From assembly GCA_039177505.1 (NCBI GenBank), contig JBCDFR010000001.1, positions 1-64,000 on the forward strand: DNA of 64,000 nt. The letters run 5' to 3'. The DNA comes from JABSQH01 sp039177505 (GTDB taxonomy: Bacteria > Actinomycetota > Acidimicrobiia > Acidimicrobiales > Ilumatobacteraceae). The notes under the pieces were generated by a model that worked only from the letters and a program-made list of their open reading frames with translations, made no database searches and was not told the origin of the DNA. Each line of letters starts with the position of its first letter. Position 1 is the first letter of the stretch. Position numbers and translations under genes: made by a program. Shown here piece by piece: positions 24,865 through 34,593 of this stretch.

Positions 24865-25799
24865 TGCGCGTCACGATCGTCGGCGCTGGTGTGTCCGGGC
24901 TGGTCGCAGCACGCCGACTCGTCGACGCAGGGGCGAGAGTGATCGTGGTCGACAAGGGCCGGTCGGTGGGCGGACGCCTGGCGACGCGACGAATCGGCGG
25001 CGCAACGTTCGATCACGGAGCACAGTTCTTCACGGTGCGCACGCCGGCGTTCCAAGCGCAGGTCGACGATTGGGTCCAGCGCGGTCTCGTCGACGTGTGG
25101 ACCCACGGGTTTACCGACGACGACGGACACCCACGCTATGCCGCACCCGGGGGGATGAACAGCCTGGCCAAGGACCTGGCGACCGGACTCGACGTGCGCT
25201 GCCCGGTGATGGCGTTCGCCGTACGTCCGAGCGACGGCGGTTGCGACCTCGTTCTCGACGACGCAACCGTGATCACCGGCGATGCGGTGGCCGTGACCAC
25301 GCCACTCCCGCAGGCGTTCTCACTGATGGCCGACGCACCGATCGAGATCGATCGCGATGTGTTCCACGCCGACTACGACCGCACCGTCGCGTTGCTCGCA
25401 GTCCTCGACCGGCCGGCCGATGTCGGGCCACTCGGCGCACGCCAGGCGCCGAGTGGCGACGTGGCATTCGTTGCCGACAATCAACGCAAGGGCGTGAGCG
25501 AGATTCCTGCGCTCACACTGCACGCCGGCCCCGAATGGTCGCTGGCGCATTGGGACGACGACATCGAGTCACTGGCCACGGACCTCGAGGCGCTCGCGGG
25601 GCCATATGTCGGGGAGGCCGAGATCGTCGAACGACAGGTCAAGAAGTGGCGCTTCGCCACTCCCCAACGGGTCTGGCCCGAGCCGTGCTGGACCACGCTC
25701 GACGGGCGCATCGTGCTGGCCGGAGATGCGTTCGCCGGGCCGAAGGTGGAGGGTGCGCACAACAGCGGCCTTGCCGCCGCCCACGCACTGCTCGGCTGA
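24864..25799 (+). CDS. FAD-dependent oxidoreductase, renalase/amine-oxidase-like
   Basis: A 311-residue flavoprotein. The N-terminal dinucleotide motif MRVTIVGAGVSGLVAARRL is followed by VVDKGRSVGGRLATRR, typical of renalase-like amine oxidases, and FDHGAQFFTVR. The C-terminal FAD motif is GRIVLAGDAFAGPKVEGAHN. Bacterial relatives oxidise isomers of NAD(P)H or other small substrates; the role here is unknown. The ATG shares a base with the hydrolase stop. The operon ends with only eight bases before a convergent gene. Confidence 0.87.
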   Translation: MRVTIVGAGVSGLVAARRLVDAGARVIVVDKGRSVGGRLATRRIGGATFDHGAQFFTVRTPAFQAQVDDWVQRGLVDVWTHGFTDDDGHPRYAAPGGMNSLAKDLATGLDVRCPVMAFAVRPSDGGCDLVLDDATVITGDAVAVTTPLPQAFSLMADAPIEIDRDVFHADYDRTVALLAVLDRPADVGPLGARQAPSGDVAFVADNQRKGVSEIPALTLHAGPEWSLAHWDDDIESLATDLEALAGPYVGEAEIVERQVKKWRFATPQRVWPEPCWTTLDGRIVLAGDAFAGPKVEGAHNSGLAAAHALLG

Positions 25800-25807
25800 G
25801 GGACCGA

Positions 25808-26401
25808 TTACGGCGCGCAGCGCACCGCCACGACCTCCTGGGTCGCCAGATCGACCACGGTCGTGCTGTCCTCGCTGTAGTTCCGCAGAAAGTCGCTGAA
25901 CGATGGGATGTCGAGGGACCCACACTCGCGCTCGATCACCGGCGGGTAGCGGATCTGCCAGCCGTTATCGAGCACGGCGTACCCATCCCGGAGGTCCTGG
26001 ATCGGCGGCAGCTCGGCGGTCGCCCGCGCCGCCTGCGGCACGAGCGCAAACCACACCACCGCATCGCCGAGAAGGTCGGCAAACAGCGCACATCGATTGA
26101 TCGCATCGACCTCTTCACAGGTGATCTCACCGAGGGTGCCCGGCGCAGCCCGCACGACGCGGCCACCGTCGAGCACCAGGTCGATGAACCCGGTGGACAC
26201 GCCGCGGCGGTCCATCTCGAAGTCGGCGGAACGCTGCGTGGAGAACACTGGTGCGATCAGATCGATGCGCCGCTCGACCGGGTCGGGGTCGACCACAGCT
26301 TCCAACGGCTGCTCGTCGACGATCACCGTATTGACGAAGATGGCCAGCCCGACCAGCGCCGCGACAGCGGCGACAAACCGAAGGGTGAACAGCGGACGCA
26401 C
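25808..26401 (-). CDS. Membrane-anchored protein of unknown function
   Basis: A 197-residue protein with one N-terminal membrane helix (FVAAVAALVGLAIFVNTVIV) and a soluble extracytoplasmic part containing four Cys (ITCEEVDAINRCALF, RECGSLD, AVRCAP) that could form two disulfides. I do not recognise the family. The GTG start is supported by TACCGT six bases upstream (minus strand, 26408-26413). It converges with the FAD oxidoreductase operon with an 8-base gap. Confidence 0.65.
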   Translation of the reverse strand: MRPLFTLRFVAAVAALVGLAIFVNTVIVDEQPLEAVVDPDPVERRIDLIAPVFSTQRSADFEMDRRGVSTGFIDLVLDGGRVVRAAPGTLGEITCEEVDAINRCALFADLLGDAVVWFALVPQAARATAELPPIQDLRDGYAVLDNGWQIRYPPVIERECGSLDIPSFSDFLRNYSEDSTTVVDLATQEVVAVRCAP

Positions 26402-26521
26402 GCCGACACGGTATCGAGGCCCACTGGCGTGGGCACGGCAGGCACGGGTCCCTCAGGAAGTCGTGGCGACTCGGCGTCGCCATCGCGAGATTCGGCGTAC
26501 GCGTGAAGTTCGGAGGCGAGG

Positions 26522-28150
26522 TCAGGCCGCTACGACGCGCCGAAGGGTCGGCAGCGGCACCATCCCGTAGCGCAAGACCTGATCGTGAAAGGCGGCGATC
26601 TCGAACGAGTCCGACGCTTCCGCTGCGGCTCGGATCGAGTCGATCTCGAGACGACCGATCATGTACGACAACGCTTGACCGGGCATTCCGATATAGCGAT
26701 CGATCTCGCCTTCGATCTGTGTCGGGCTCAGCGGCGAGTGCGCCTCGACGTAGTCGACCGCCTGTTGTCGAGACCAGCCCAGCGCGTGCATCCCGGTGTC
26801 GACCACGAGCCGACAGGCGCGCATCGAGTCTGCCGACAACATGCCCAGTCGCGACAACTGAGAGCTATAGAGCCCCATTTCGTCGGCCAACCGTTCGGTG
26901 TACAAGCCCCACCCTTCGAGGTACGCGGTGATCCCGAACTGCGTTTGCACCGGGTGCAATGTGGTCGACTCGCGAAAGCCGCCGATTTGCAGGTGATGAC
27001 CCGGGATCGACTCGTGGAATGTCACCGCTTCCAGCTGGTACGTCGACCACGCCGACGGATCGGCGGTGTTGAAGAAGAAGTTCGCCGGCTTACCAGTGTC
27101 GGGATCGGGCGCTGAGTAGAACGCGAGCGGCCCGGTCGGCACCTCGTTGGCCAGGCACTCCGACGCGGGGATCGACGTGAACCATCCCGGCGCCGCGGCG
27201 CGCGCCCGCTCAAGCGCAGCCGCCGCGTCGCGGACGATGTCGTCGCCCGACTCGTACTTCATCGAGACGTCGTCGCGGAGATGGGCGTAGATGTCGGCGA
27301 TGTCGCTGGCACCAACGAGCGGTCCGGCGAGATCGACGTACTCCGCTTCCAATCGTCCGATCTGGTCGACGCCGATCTCGTGGATCTCCTCGGCGGTGAG
27401 ACCGAGCGAGGTGCTCGCCCAGACCAGTTCGGTGTAGAGCTCCTGGCCGCCGGCGAGGTGGCAGATGCCCGCCTGCTCGTCGCTGCGGCCACGAAGACTC
27501 AGCTCGCGTAGCGCTGTGCCATATTCGGCCAAGGCCGGCAACACGCGCTCGGAGACGACGCGTCCCACCTCTGCCCGCCATGTGTCTGCGTCGGCCGGAC
27601 TGAGTGCCGTTGGCGCCTCCTGCGATGCAAGCGGCTGCACGTCGGACGCGACCAACTCCTCGACGGCGTCTGCGCTCGCCGCGAGGTGCCGCGCCAGCGC
27701 GACGTTGCCGTCAGCCGCCGACGTCGTGATCTCCGCTTCCAGCTGCTCGAGCATGGTCGGCAACCGCTCCATCTTGCGGAGGTAGTCGTCGCCGTGCTGC
27801 GACGTGCTCAGTGCGAACCTGCCGAGGAAGGTGGCCAAACGAGTGTGTATGCCGAATGCGGGGTTCACATAGGTCTGCTCGTTGCGCCACGTGAGTCCGG
27901 TCGCAGCGGCGTTCGCAGTGAACGCAACGGTCTCCAGCAGGATCCGGTCGTCGTCGGAGGCATCGGCGGCAGCATCGTCAGCCCGTCCGGCGAACCGCCG
28001 CAAGGACCCCTGCCGCTCGGCGATTGCCGGGCTGCGGAGATCCTCCCAGTTGGCCAATCCGTCGAGTTGACCCGAATACAAGAGCCGATTCGGCTCGATC
28101 GCCTGGCGGTAGGCGAAGTACTCGTCGGCCAGATCGGTCGCCTCGGACAT
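26522..28150 (-). CDS. DUF885-family protein (putative metallopeptidase)
   Basis: A 542-residue mostly helical protein of the DUF885 family. The signature VTFHESIPGHHLQIGG (HExxPGHH) looks like a gluzincin zinc site, and YLEGWGLYTERLADEMGLY supplies the downstream Glu helix. No signal peptide is visible, so it is probably cytoplasmic. Family members are annotated as carboxypeptidase-like enzymes with little biochemistry. The ATG has TACGTT six bases upstream on the minus strand (28157-28162), indicating a leaderless mRNA. Confidence 0.85.
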   Translation of the reverse strand: MSEATDLADEYFAYRQAIEPNRLLYSGQLDGLANWEDLRSPAIAERQGSLRRFAGRADDAAADASDDDRILLETVAFTANAAATGLTWRNEQTYVNPAFGIHTRLATFLGRFALSTSQHGDDYLRKMERLPTMLEQLEAEITTSAADGNVALARHLAASADAVEELVASDVQPLASQEAPTALSPADADTWRAEVGRVVSERVLPALAEYGTALRELSLRGRSDEQAGICHLAGGQELYTELVWASTSLGLTAEEIHEIGVDQIGRLEAEYVDLAGPLVGASDIADIYAHLRDDVSMKYESGDDIVRDAAAALERARAAAPGWFTSIPASECLANEVPTGPLAFYSAPDPDTGKPANFFFNTADPSAWSTYQLEAVTFHESIPGHHLQIGGFRESTTLHPVQTQFGITAYLEGWGLYTERLADEMGLYSSQLSRLGMLSADSMRACRLVVDTGMHALGWSRQQAVDYVEAHSPLSPTQIEGEIDRYIGMPGQALSYMIGRLEIDSIRAAAEASDSFEIAAFHDQVLRYGMVPLPTLRRVVAA

Positions 28151-28450
28151 GTCGCCAACGTACTCGTGCTCGAGGACGACACGTTCTCACGTCTCCACCC
28201 GATAACGACGCGCACCATCGCCGTGGTCGAGGTGACTAGCGTGTCGGTGGCGAATCGGCGGAATGCGCTGCGCAAGATCGCCATCAGCGGCTCAGCGGCG
28301 TCGATCGTGTCGCGGCCGGCGTTCGCCCACGATCAACCGACGTTCGATCTCACTTCATTCGGAATCATGGAGTCCGACCAGTTCGGGGACAAGGACGCCG
28401 TCGCTCAGTACCGCGCGGCCGGGGCGGATGGTGCCGGAGGCCGCGTCGGA
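28151..28450 (+). other. 300-base stretch without a firm gene; possible fragment with Tat-like signal
   Basis: Apart from the TACGTT box of the DUF885 gene, this stretch has no confident gene. On the plus strand a GTG at 28241, preceded by GAGGTGA, opens a frame whose first residues (NRRNALRKIAISGSAAS, then SRPAFAHDQP) look like a twin-arginine signal with a cleavage site. The frame then runs antisense through hemL, which is not credible as coding. It may be the remnant of a truncated secreted-protein gene. Confidence 0.2.
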
Positions 28451-29797
28451 TCAGCTGCGCTGAGCGACCGCAGCGGCTCGGGCCGCACGATCGCTGAGGT
28501 CAGCGATGATGTCATCGTTGTGTGCGGCGCCGATGAAGATCGCCTCGTAGGCACCCGGCGCCATCGCTACACCTTCGGCAAGCATCGCGTGGAAGAACCG
28601 GGCGTACGCGTCTTCGTCGGTCGACTTCGCCTGATCGAAGTCACGCACCGGGGCATCGACCCCGCAGGTGATGCCGAGCAGCGTGCCGACGACGGGGAAC
28701 TGGGCATCGAATCCCTCCGACGCACAGGCATCGCGCAACAACGCCGACAAATGACGGGCGCGCGCCATCAACTCGATGTAGAGGTCGTCATCGAGCAGGT
28801 CGAGTGCGGCGAGTCCGGCCGCCGTCGCCAGGGGATTCCCCGCCAACGTTCCGGCGTGGAACACCGGCCCCAACGGGGACAAGTGCTCCATCAATTCGGT
28901 GCGACCCCCGACCGCTCCGATCGGGAGACCTCCGCCGATGACTTTGCCGAAACACGTCACGTCGGGCGTGACGTCGTACTTGGCCTGCGCGCCGCCGTGA
29001 CCGATCCGGAATCCGGTGATCACCTCGTCGAAGATCAACACGGCGCCGACGCGATCGCACTCGGTGCGCAAGCCGTCGAGGAATCCGGGCTCGGGCGCCA
29101 CCACGCCCATGTTGGCGGCGATCGGTTCGACGATCACCCCAGCGACGCTGTCGTCGAGCTCGGGGACGACGTTGTAGGGGACAACCATGGTTTCGGACAC
29201 CGCCGCCGCCGGAACGCCGGCCGTACCGGGAATGCCCAAGGTGGCCACACCACTCCCGCCGGCGGCGAGGAGCGCATCGGTGGCCCCGTGGAAGTTGCCG
29301 GCGAAGCTGACGATTCGGTCGCGGCCCGTAGCGCCACGAGCGAGGCGCACCGCTGTGCTGGTCGCCTCGGTGCCCGAATTCATCAGACGCACGCGCTCAC
29401 AACTCGAGACGCGCGCCGAGATCGCTTCGGCGAGTTTCATCTCGCGTGGCGTCGGGGCGCCGAACGAGGTGCCATCGGCCGCTGCCGCGGACACCGCAGC
29501 GGTGATCGCCGGATGGCCGTGTCCGAGTATGACTGCCCCATAACTCTGAACCAGATCGAGATAACTCGTGCCCTCGACGTCGATCACCGTGGCGCCAGAC
29601 GCTCCTGCGACGACGTACGGCTCGCCACCCACCGAACGGAAGGCGCGGATCGACGAGTTGACACCACCCGGAATGACTGCCTGCGACCGCTCGAACATCG
29701 TGCGATTCGACGGCACGCCGGCTCCGGTGCACACCGTCGCCACACAACCGGCGGACTCACACGCGACAGGGTCGCACCACTCGACGGTGGCGGTCAT
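28451..29797 (-). CDS. hemL: Glutamate-1-semialdehyde 2,1-aminomutase
   Basis: A 448-residue PLP enzyme that converts glutamate 1-semialdehyde to 5-aminolevulinate, the second step of C5 heme synthesis. Motifs: AVIPGGVNSSIRAF near the N-terminus, LMNSGTEATSTAVRLAR (PLP phosphate loop), IFDEVITGFRIG, and the Schiff-base Lys in VTCFGKVIGGGLPIGAVGG. The ATG overlaps the hemB stop (ATGA), with GGGAGGG about ten bases upstream inside hemB. It is the last gene of the hemB-hemL operon. Confidence 0.95.
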   Translation of the reverse strand: MTATVEWCDPVACESAGCVATVCTGAGVPSNRTMFERSQAVIPGGVNSSIRAFRSVGGEPYVVAGASGATVIDVEGTSYLDLVQSYGAVILGHGHPAITAAVSAAAADGTSFGAPTPREMKLAEAISARVSSCERVRLMNSGTEATSTAVRLARGATGRDRIVSFAGNFHGATDALLAAGGSGVATLGIPGTAGVPAAAVSETMVVPYNVVPELDDSVAGVIVEPIAANMGVVAPEPGFLDGLRTECDRVGAVLIFDEVITGFRIGHGGAQAKYDVTPDVTCFGKVIGGGLPIGAVGGRTELMEHLSPLGPVFHAGTLAGNPLATAAGLAALDLLDDDLYIELMARARHLSALLRDACASEGFDAQFPVVGTLLGITCGVDAPVRDFDQAKSTDEDAYARFFHAMLAEGVAMAPGAYEAIFIGAAHNDDIIADLSDRAARAAAVAQRS

Positions 29798-30795
29798 CGG
29801 CGATCACCCTCCCGGAGCGACTCGGCCACGGAGCGTGCGGCGTAGGTCAAGATGAGATCGGCGCCCGCCCGCTTGATCGCCGTGAGGTGTTCGGCCATCA
29901 CGGCCGGACCATCGATCCATCCCCGCTCAGCCGCCGCGTGCACCATCGCGTACTCACCGCTCACCTGGTAGGCCGCCAAGGGCACCTCGAAACGATCGTG
30001 GGCAGCAGCGATGATGTCGAGGTACGCGACCGCTGGCTTCACCATGATCATGTCGGCGCTCTGTTCGAGGTCGCGGGAGATCTCCACCATCGCCTCGCGT
30101 CGGCGCCGATAATCCTGCTGGTACCCCTTACGGTCGCCCCCGTCGGCGATCTCGACGTCGACCGCATCGCGGAAGGGTCCGTACAGCGCGCTGGCGTACT
30201 TCGCGGCGTAGGCCAAGATCGCAGGATGCTGGTGTCCGGCACGATCGAGGGCCTCCCGGATGGCTGCGACCTGCCCGTCCATCATGCCGCTCGGCGCCAC
30301 GATGTGGGCGCCGGCATCGGCTTGGGCGACGGCGGCCCGGGCATACAGCTCCAACGTGGCGTCGTTGTCGACCCGCCCGTGGGCGTCGAGCACACCACAA
30401 TGCCCGTGATCGGTGTACTCGTCGACGCACAGGTCGGCGATCAGCACGATCTCGTCGCCGACGTCACTGCGCAGCGCGCGCAGCGCCACCTGGACGATGC
30501 CGTCGGGGTCGTAGGCGCCACTGCCCACGGCGTCTTTCGATGCAGGCACTCCAAACAGCACCACGGCCCGTACACCAAGCTCGGCGAGCTCCGCGACCTC
30601 GCGGCGCAGCGAGTCGAGGGTGTGTTGGACGACGCCCGGTAGCGACTCGATCGGCTGCGGCTCGGCGATCTGCTCGCGCACGAACAACGGGGCTACGAGA
30701 TCGTGTGTGTTGAGATTGACGTCAGCGACGAGATCACGCAGCGCGGAGGTGGTCCGCAGCCGGCGGAGGCGATCGACAGGATCCAGCGCACTCAC
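29794..30795 (-). CDS. hemB: Delta-aminolevulinic acid dehydratase (porphobilinogen synthase)
   Basis: A 333-residue HemB, joining two 5-aminolevulinates to porphobilinogen. Active-site Lys residues are in AYAAKYASALYGPFRDA and DMIMVKPAVAYLDI. The metal-binding stretch DLCVDEYTDHGHCG keeps two of the three zinc Cys, the middle one being Asp, a mixed type. The GTG start is supported by TAGGCT seven bases upstream (minus strand, 30803-30808), giving hemB its own promoter separate from rex-hemACD. hemL overlaps downstream by four bases. Confidence 0.94.
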   Translation of the reverse strand: MSALDPVDRLRRLRTTSALRDLVADVNLNTHDLVAPLFVREQIAEPQPIESLPGVVQHTLDSLRREVAELAELGVRAVVLFGVPASKDAVGSGAYDPDGIVQVALRALRSDVGDEIVLIADLCVDEYTDHGHCGVLDAHGRVDNDATLELYARAAVAQADAGAHIVAPSGMMDGQVAAIREALDRAGHQHPAILAYAAKYASALYGPFRDAVDVEIADGGDRKGYQQDYRRRREAMVEISRDLEQSADMIMVKPAVAYLDIIAAAHDRFEVPLAAYQVSGEYAMVHAAAERGWIDGPAVMAEHLTAIKRAGADLILTYAARSVAESLREGDRR

Positions 30796-30868
30796 GGCGG
30801 CGAGCCTACCGACGGGCCGGCGCCCCTTGCCGCTGGCGGCTGCAATCGACCCAGTAGCGTTCGCGGCC

Positions 30869-32095
30869 GTGTCGGTGCAGGCCTGGTTCTCCAACGACGA
30901 ACTGTCGATCGATCCCGGTGCATCGATCACGCTGCAGCTCACCGTGCACAACCTCGCCGAGTCAACCGACACGTACACGATCTTGCCCACAGGGCTGACC
31001 GCCAGCTGGGTCACCGTGAGCACGCCGAATCTGACGCTGTTCGGTGGGTCCCAGGAGGTCGTCGAGATCACGATCAGCCCACCGGCGCTGCCGACCACGG
31101 CCGCCGGACCGAGCGTGGTTGCGATCCGCGTGCTGCCGACCTCCGACGTCGACGAGACCGTGGTCGCCGAGCTCACAGTGGCGATCGAGTCGTTCGCCGA
31201 CACCCGCCTGGTCGCACTCCAGCCGGTGGTGCGCGGCCGTCGACGCGCCAACTTCGAGTTCATGGTCGAAAACCACGGCAACACGCTCGCCAGCTGCCGT
31301 CTGCGTCTCGTCGACCCGACACGTCGCGTCGACGGCGCGTTCGATCCGCCTGCGGTCGGTGTCGCTCCGGGCGGATCCAGCCTGGTCCGGCTGCGAGCCA
31401 AAGCTCGAGGCGGACGGCTGCGGCGGGCGACCCGCACGCTCGACTTCGATGTCGAGGCCGAACAACACGGTGCCGCGCCCGCGGCGGGCTCGATGGCATT
31501 CGTCCAGCCGCCAACGGTGTCCGGGGCGACCGTCGGCCGCATCATCGCAGTGCTCGTGCTGATCGGCGCAGTGGTCGCAGCCTGGTTCGGTGTCGTTCGA
31601 CCCGAAATTCGCGACGCCGCCGAGCAACAGGTCGATGAGCGCATCGCCGAGTTCACGCCGACCGACACCGACGTCCCGACGACGACCACACCAACCAACG
31701 AGCAGACCACCGACGACGTCACCACCGCCAACGACGCAGGCGACACCACGTCGAACGTCATCCCAACGTTCGTCCGACTGGCGGTTGCTCCGCCGCTCAC
31801 GCAGACCGACGATCAATCGACGTCGCTGGAAACGGAATTCGACATGACCGACGTGCGCGTCGAGAACCCATTCAACGACAGCGGACAGGCGACGCTGTTG
31901 GTCAATGGTGAGCCGCAATTCGTGTGGTCGTTGGACAACGTGCGCGGCCAGTTGTTCGAGCCGCGGATCACGCCGATCCGCCTCCAGGCCGGCGACAACA
32001 TCACCTTCAGCGTGCGGTGTGATGCAATCGGTGAGGCCTCCCAGTCGACCTGCACCAATGCGGTGAACATCGGGGGCGTGACGATCGAGCCCTGA
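30869..32095 (+). CDS. Membrane-anchored protein with Ig-like N-domain and Thr-rich linker
   Basis: A 408-residue protein. Residues 1-200 form two beta-rich modules of the type seen in alpha-macroglobulin or Ig-like domains (SVQAWFSNDELSIDPGASIT, VENHGNTLASCRLRLVD). One membrane helix follows near residue 220 (VGRIIAVLVLIGAVVAAWF), then a Thr/Asp-rich linker and a C-terminal beta domain. The large N-terminal part has no signal peptide and is probably cytoplasmic, with the C-domain outside. TAGCGT at 30855-30860 precedes the GTG by eight bases. It lies between hemB and hemD, convergent with the propeller protein. Function unknown. Confidence 0.65.
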   Translation: MSVQAWFSNDELSIDPGASITLQLTVHNLAESTDTYTILPTGLTASWVTVSTPNLTLFGGSQEVVEITISPPALPTTAAGPSVVAIRVLPTSDVDETVVAELTVAIESFADTRLVALQPVVRGRRRANFEFMVENHGNTLASCRLRLVDPTRRVDGAFDPPAVGVAPGGSSLVRLRAKARGGRLRRATRTLDFDVEAEQHGAAPAAGSMAFVQPPTVSGATVGRIIAVLVLIGAVVAAWFGVVRPEIRDAAEQQVDERIAEFTPTDTDVPTTTTPTNEQTTDDVTTANDAGDTTSNVIPTFVRLAVAPPLTQTDDQSTSLETEFDMTDVRVENPFNDSGQATLLVNGEPQFVWSLDNVRGQLFEPRITPIRLQAGDNITFSVRCDAIGEASQSTCTNAVNIGGVTIEP

Positions 32096-32119
32096 ACAAT
32101 GGGGCTGGACCTCCGCTGC

Positions 32120-34552
32120 TCAGCCGAGCCCGAACCCCGGCATGCCGATCATCGCCTGATCCTGTTCGACGACCGCCACATCGGCCGCAGCGATGTTGCC
32201 GTCGTCGGCCTGCACCACGATGCTCCGCTGACCGCCTCGTTCATCGGGCGGAATCGGGAGCTCGACGGACACGTTCCCGAAGTCATCGGTCACACCGGTG
32301 ATCGACTCGCCGGGTCGGTCTCCGAAGGCGACGGTGACCTCACTATTTGGCGGATACCCGGTACCGATAGCGAGCAACTCGCCGCCCGCGTCGACCTCCT
32401 CGGTGAAGAACGACACCTCAGGAACGAACTCGCCGTCGCCGGCCAGCACGATCGACGTGAACTGTCCGGCAGCGGTGGCTACGTCGACCAAGGCGGTGCG
32501 TCGGCCGTCGGCCGTAGGTGTGAACGTGATCCCGATCGAGCACGTGGCGCGCGGGTTGAGGGCACGATCGGCACAGTTGTTGGTAGTGACGGCGAAGTCA
32601 TCGACGTGGGCCCCGCCGATGCGCACGTCGGCGACCGTCGTCGGCACGATCCCGATGTTCTGGATGTCGACGAGGAACTCCGTATTCGGTGCACCGACCA
32701 CCGAAGATCCCAGATCGGCGCCGGCGGGATCGGCGAGTAGGGCCGGTTCGCCGCCACGACCGCTGATCGTCGAGGTGACCGACACCGCTCCGAACCCTCC
32801 CTCGGCGACGGTCAGTTCCGCAGACACGACGCCCGGCGTGGTTGGCACGAACGTGACCAAAACGGTGCAATCGCCACCGGGTGGCACCGACAGTGTCGCC
32901 GTACACGTGCTGTCGTCGGGATTGATGCGAAAACGCGGGTCGCTGACTTCGACGAGGAAGGGGTTGAACGAGGATGGACCTTCGTTGATCACTGCGACGT
33001 ACCACTCGTCACTCTCCAAACCGACCACGGTCGTGCCGAGGTCGGCGTCGGCCAGCGACAGCCGAGGAGGAGTCGACACCGAGACGACACGACGCCCTCC
33101 GACGTCATCACCGCGAACCGGGTCGCCGAGGAGATCGCTGGCCGCCAAGGTGTCGAACACGATCGAACGGCCGGTCTCGCTCACCGCTGGTGACGAGTGC
33201 GCGCCGAGCGCCGGCCGGACACCATCGTTCGACACCGTCACACGGCGCAGCGCACCGCTGGCGACGTCGGCCACAAGCAAGTCGCCTTCGGTCGCGTCAC
33301 CACCACCAGCCGCCCGGATCAACTGCAGGTTGGTGGCCTTCGTGACGAATGCCACGGTATGCCCGTCGGCGCTGATCGCCGGTTGGGACGACGGCGCAGC
33401 ACCGGCGACGAGCACACCGTCGTCGCGGGTGATAGCACTCAACATCGTGAGCGCGTTCCGATCCGCTTCGTCGAGTCGGCCGTTGCCGTCGAGATCGCGG
33501 TTGTAGAGGAAGACCTGGGTCGGGCACACGCCGTCGCAGACCGCGAACTCGGCGGGAACCAACATCGGGTCAGCGGAAGTGAACGCGACCGCAGCACCGG
33601 TTCTCGAGAGCACGGGGGAGCCAGCTCCTGCGGTAGTGGGCGAGCCGTCGGGGAGTTGCGACACGAGGCGCACCGCCGCAAAGGGATCCGGTTCGTCGCG
33701 GTCCCAGATGAACACCTGCTGTGTGGCCGGCCCACCGGCGACCTGGCCGGTACCCCAACCGGCAACCCCGTCGGCAGATGTGGCGTCGGAACGGAACGCA
33801 AGGTACCGACCATCACCGCTGAACGCGGGTTGGTCCACCCCTTGGTGCGTATAGGTGGTGTTCGGTGCGACGACGGGGAATCCGGCTGCCAGCTGCGTCC
33901 GCAGTGGATCGGTGATCGGCAGCTCGAGGTCGACCACCGACACCGCTCGCAGTCCCTCGACATCGAAGAGGTGATCGACCGGATGAGTGAAAGCAACCAG
34001 CGTGCCCGACGCCGAAATCGTGGGTCGGTCAGCCGGGTCGAGATCGTCGCGAGCCAATCCGGAATCGAGATCGGTGCTGACGAGTTCCCAATCGCCGATC
34101 ACCCCGTCGCAGTGCGGCAACCGGGTGCGATACAGGTCCCACCGGTTGCCGGTGTCATCGTCGCGGAACACATCGAAAGCGATCTCCGTGACGACAACCA
34201 CGCTGCAGCCGTCGCCGGAGATCACCGGGGTGACTGTGTTCCCTGCCCGCAGACCGTCGGGAACAGCCGTGAGTTCGGTCACCTCGTCGCTCTCACGATC
34301 GTGCACGAACGCGCCGGTCACTTCGGGATCGCCGGTGGACGGGCCTTGAAAGGCGACATACCGGCCGTCGGCGGAGACCGTCGGTGCAGCACTTCCCGCA
34401 CCACCGACGCCATCGACCAGACTTCCCGCGGCCTGCTGGAGATTGCTGCCCGGGCGCGCGTCGACGTCAAACGCGCTGGTGCCCACCAGCGACGCTCCGA
34501 GCACGGTCGCCACCACAGCGGCGACTCGTGTTCGGCGTAAAACGTCGATCAC
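32120..34552 (-). CDS. Secreted TolB-like propeller protein with choice-of-anchor D domains
   Basis: An 810-residue exported protein with an N-terminal signal (RVAAVVATVLGASLVGTSAF). Residues about 50-480 contain repeated beta-propeller blades of WD40-like/TolB type (SADGRYVAFQG, SGDGRYLAFRS, SADGHTVAFVT). Residues about 500-720 hold two choice-of-anchor-D type modules (DLGTTVVGLESDEW, DLGSSVVGAPNTEF, each ending with a Cys pair and VTFVPTTPG or ITFTPTADG). A final beta domain follows. This is a cell-surface or matrix architecture. The GTG start has AAGGAG four bases upstream. It separates hemD from hemB, and with the neighbouring Ig-like gene forms an inserted pair. Confidence 0.75.
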   Translation of the reverse strand: MIDVLRRTRVAAVVATVLGASLVGTSAFDVDARPGSNLQQAAGSLVDGVGGAGSAAPTVSADGRYVAFQGPSTGDPEVTGAFVHDRESDEVTELTAVPDGLRAGNTVTPVISGDGCSVVVVTEIAFDVFRDDDTGNRWDLYRTRLPHCDGVIGDWELVSTDLDSGLARDDLDPADRPTISASGTLVAFTHPVDHLFDVEGLRAVSVVDLELPITDPLRTQLAAGFPVVAPNTTYTHQGVDQPAFSGDGRYLAFRSDATSADGVAGWGTGQVAGGPATQQVFIWDRDEPDPFAAVRLVSQLPDGSPTTAGAGSPVLSRTGAAVAFTSADPMLVPAEFAVCDGVCPTQVFLYNRDLDGNGRLDEADRNALTMLSAITRDDGVLVAGAAPSSQPAISADGHTVAFVTKATNLQLIRAAGGGDATEGDLLVADVASGALRRVTVSNDGVRPALGAHSSPAVSETGRSIVFDTLAASDLLGDPVRGDDVGGRRVVSVSTPPRLSLADADLGTTVVGLESDEWYVAVINEGPSSFNPFLVEVSDPRFRINPDDSTCTATLSVPPGGDCTVLVTFVPTTPGVVSAELTVAEGGFGAVSVTSTISGRGGEPALLADPAGADLGSSVVGAPNTEFLVDIQNIGIVPTTVADVRIGGAHVDDFAVTTNNCADRALNPRATCSIGITFTPTADGRRTALVDVATAAGQFTSIVLAGDGEFVPEVSFFTEEVDAGGELLAIGTGYPPNSEVTVAFGDRPGESITGVTDDFGNVSVELPIPPDERGGQRSIVVQADDGNIAAADVAVVEQDQAMIGMPGFGLG

Positions 34553-34593
34553 GTCACTCCTTCCGATCGCCGCAGCGGCGGCGTTCGTGCTTG

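Noticed and set aside
27686..29845. Very long plus-strand open frame antisense to DUF885 and hemL
   Set aside because: It mirrors two well-recognised genes on the other strand, and its translation is Arg/Gly/His-rich noise typical of GC-rich antisense frames. Only a short 5' part around 28241 is kept as a doubtful fragment.
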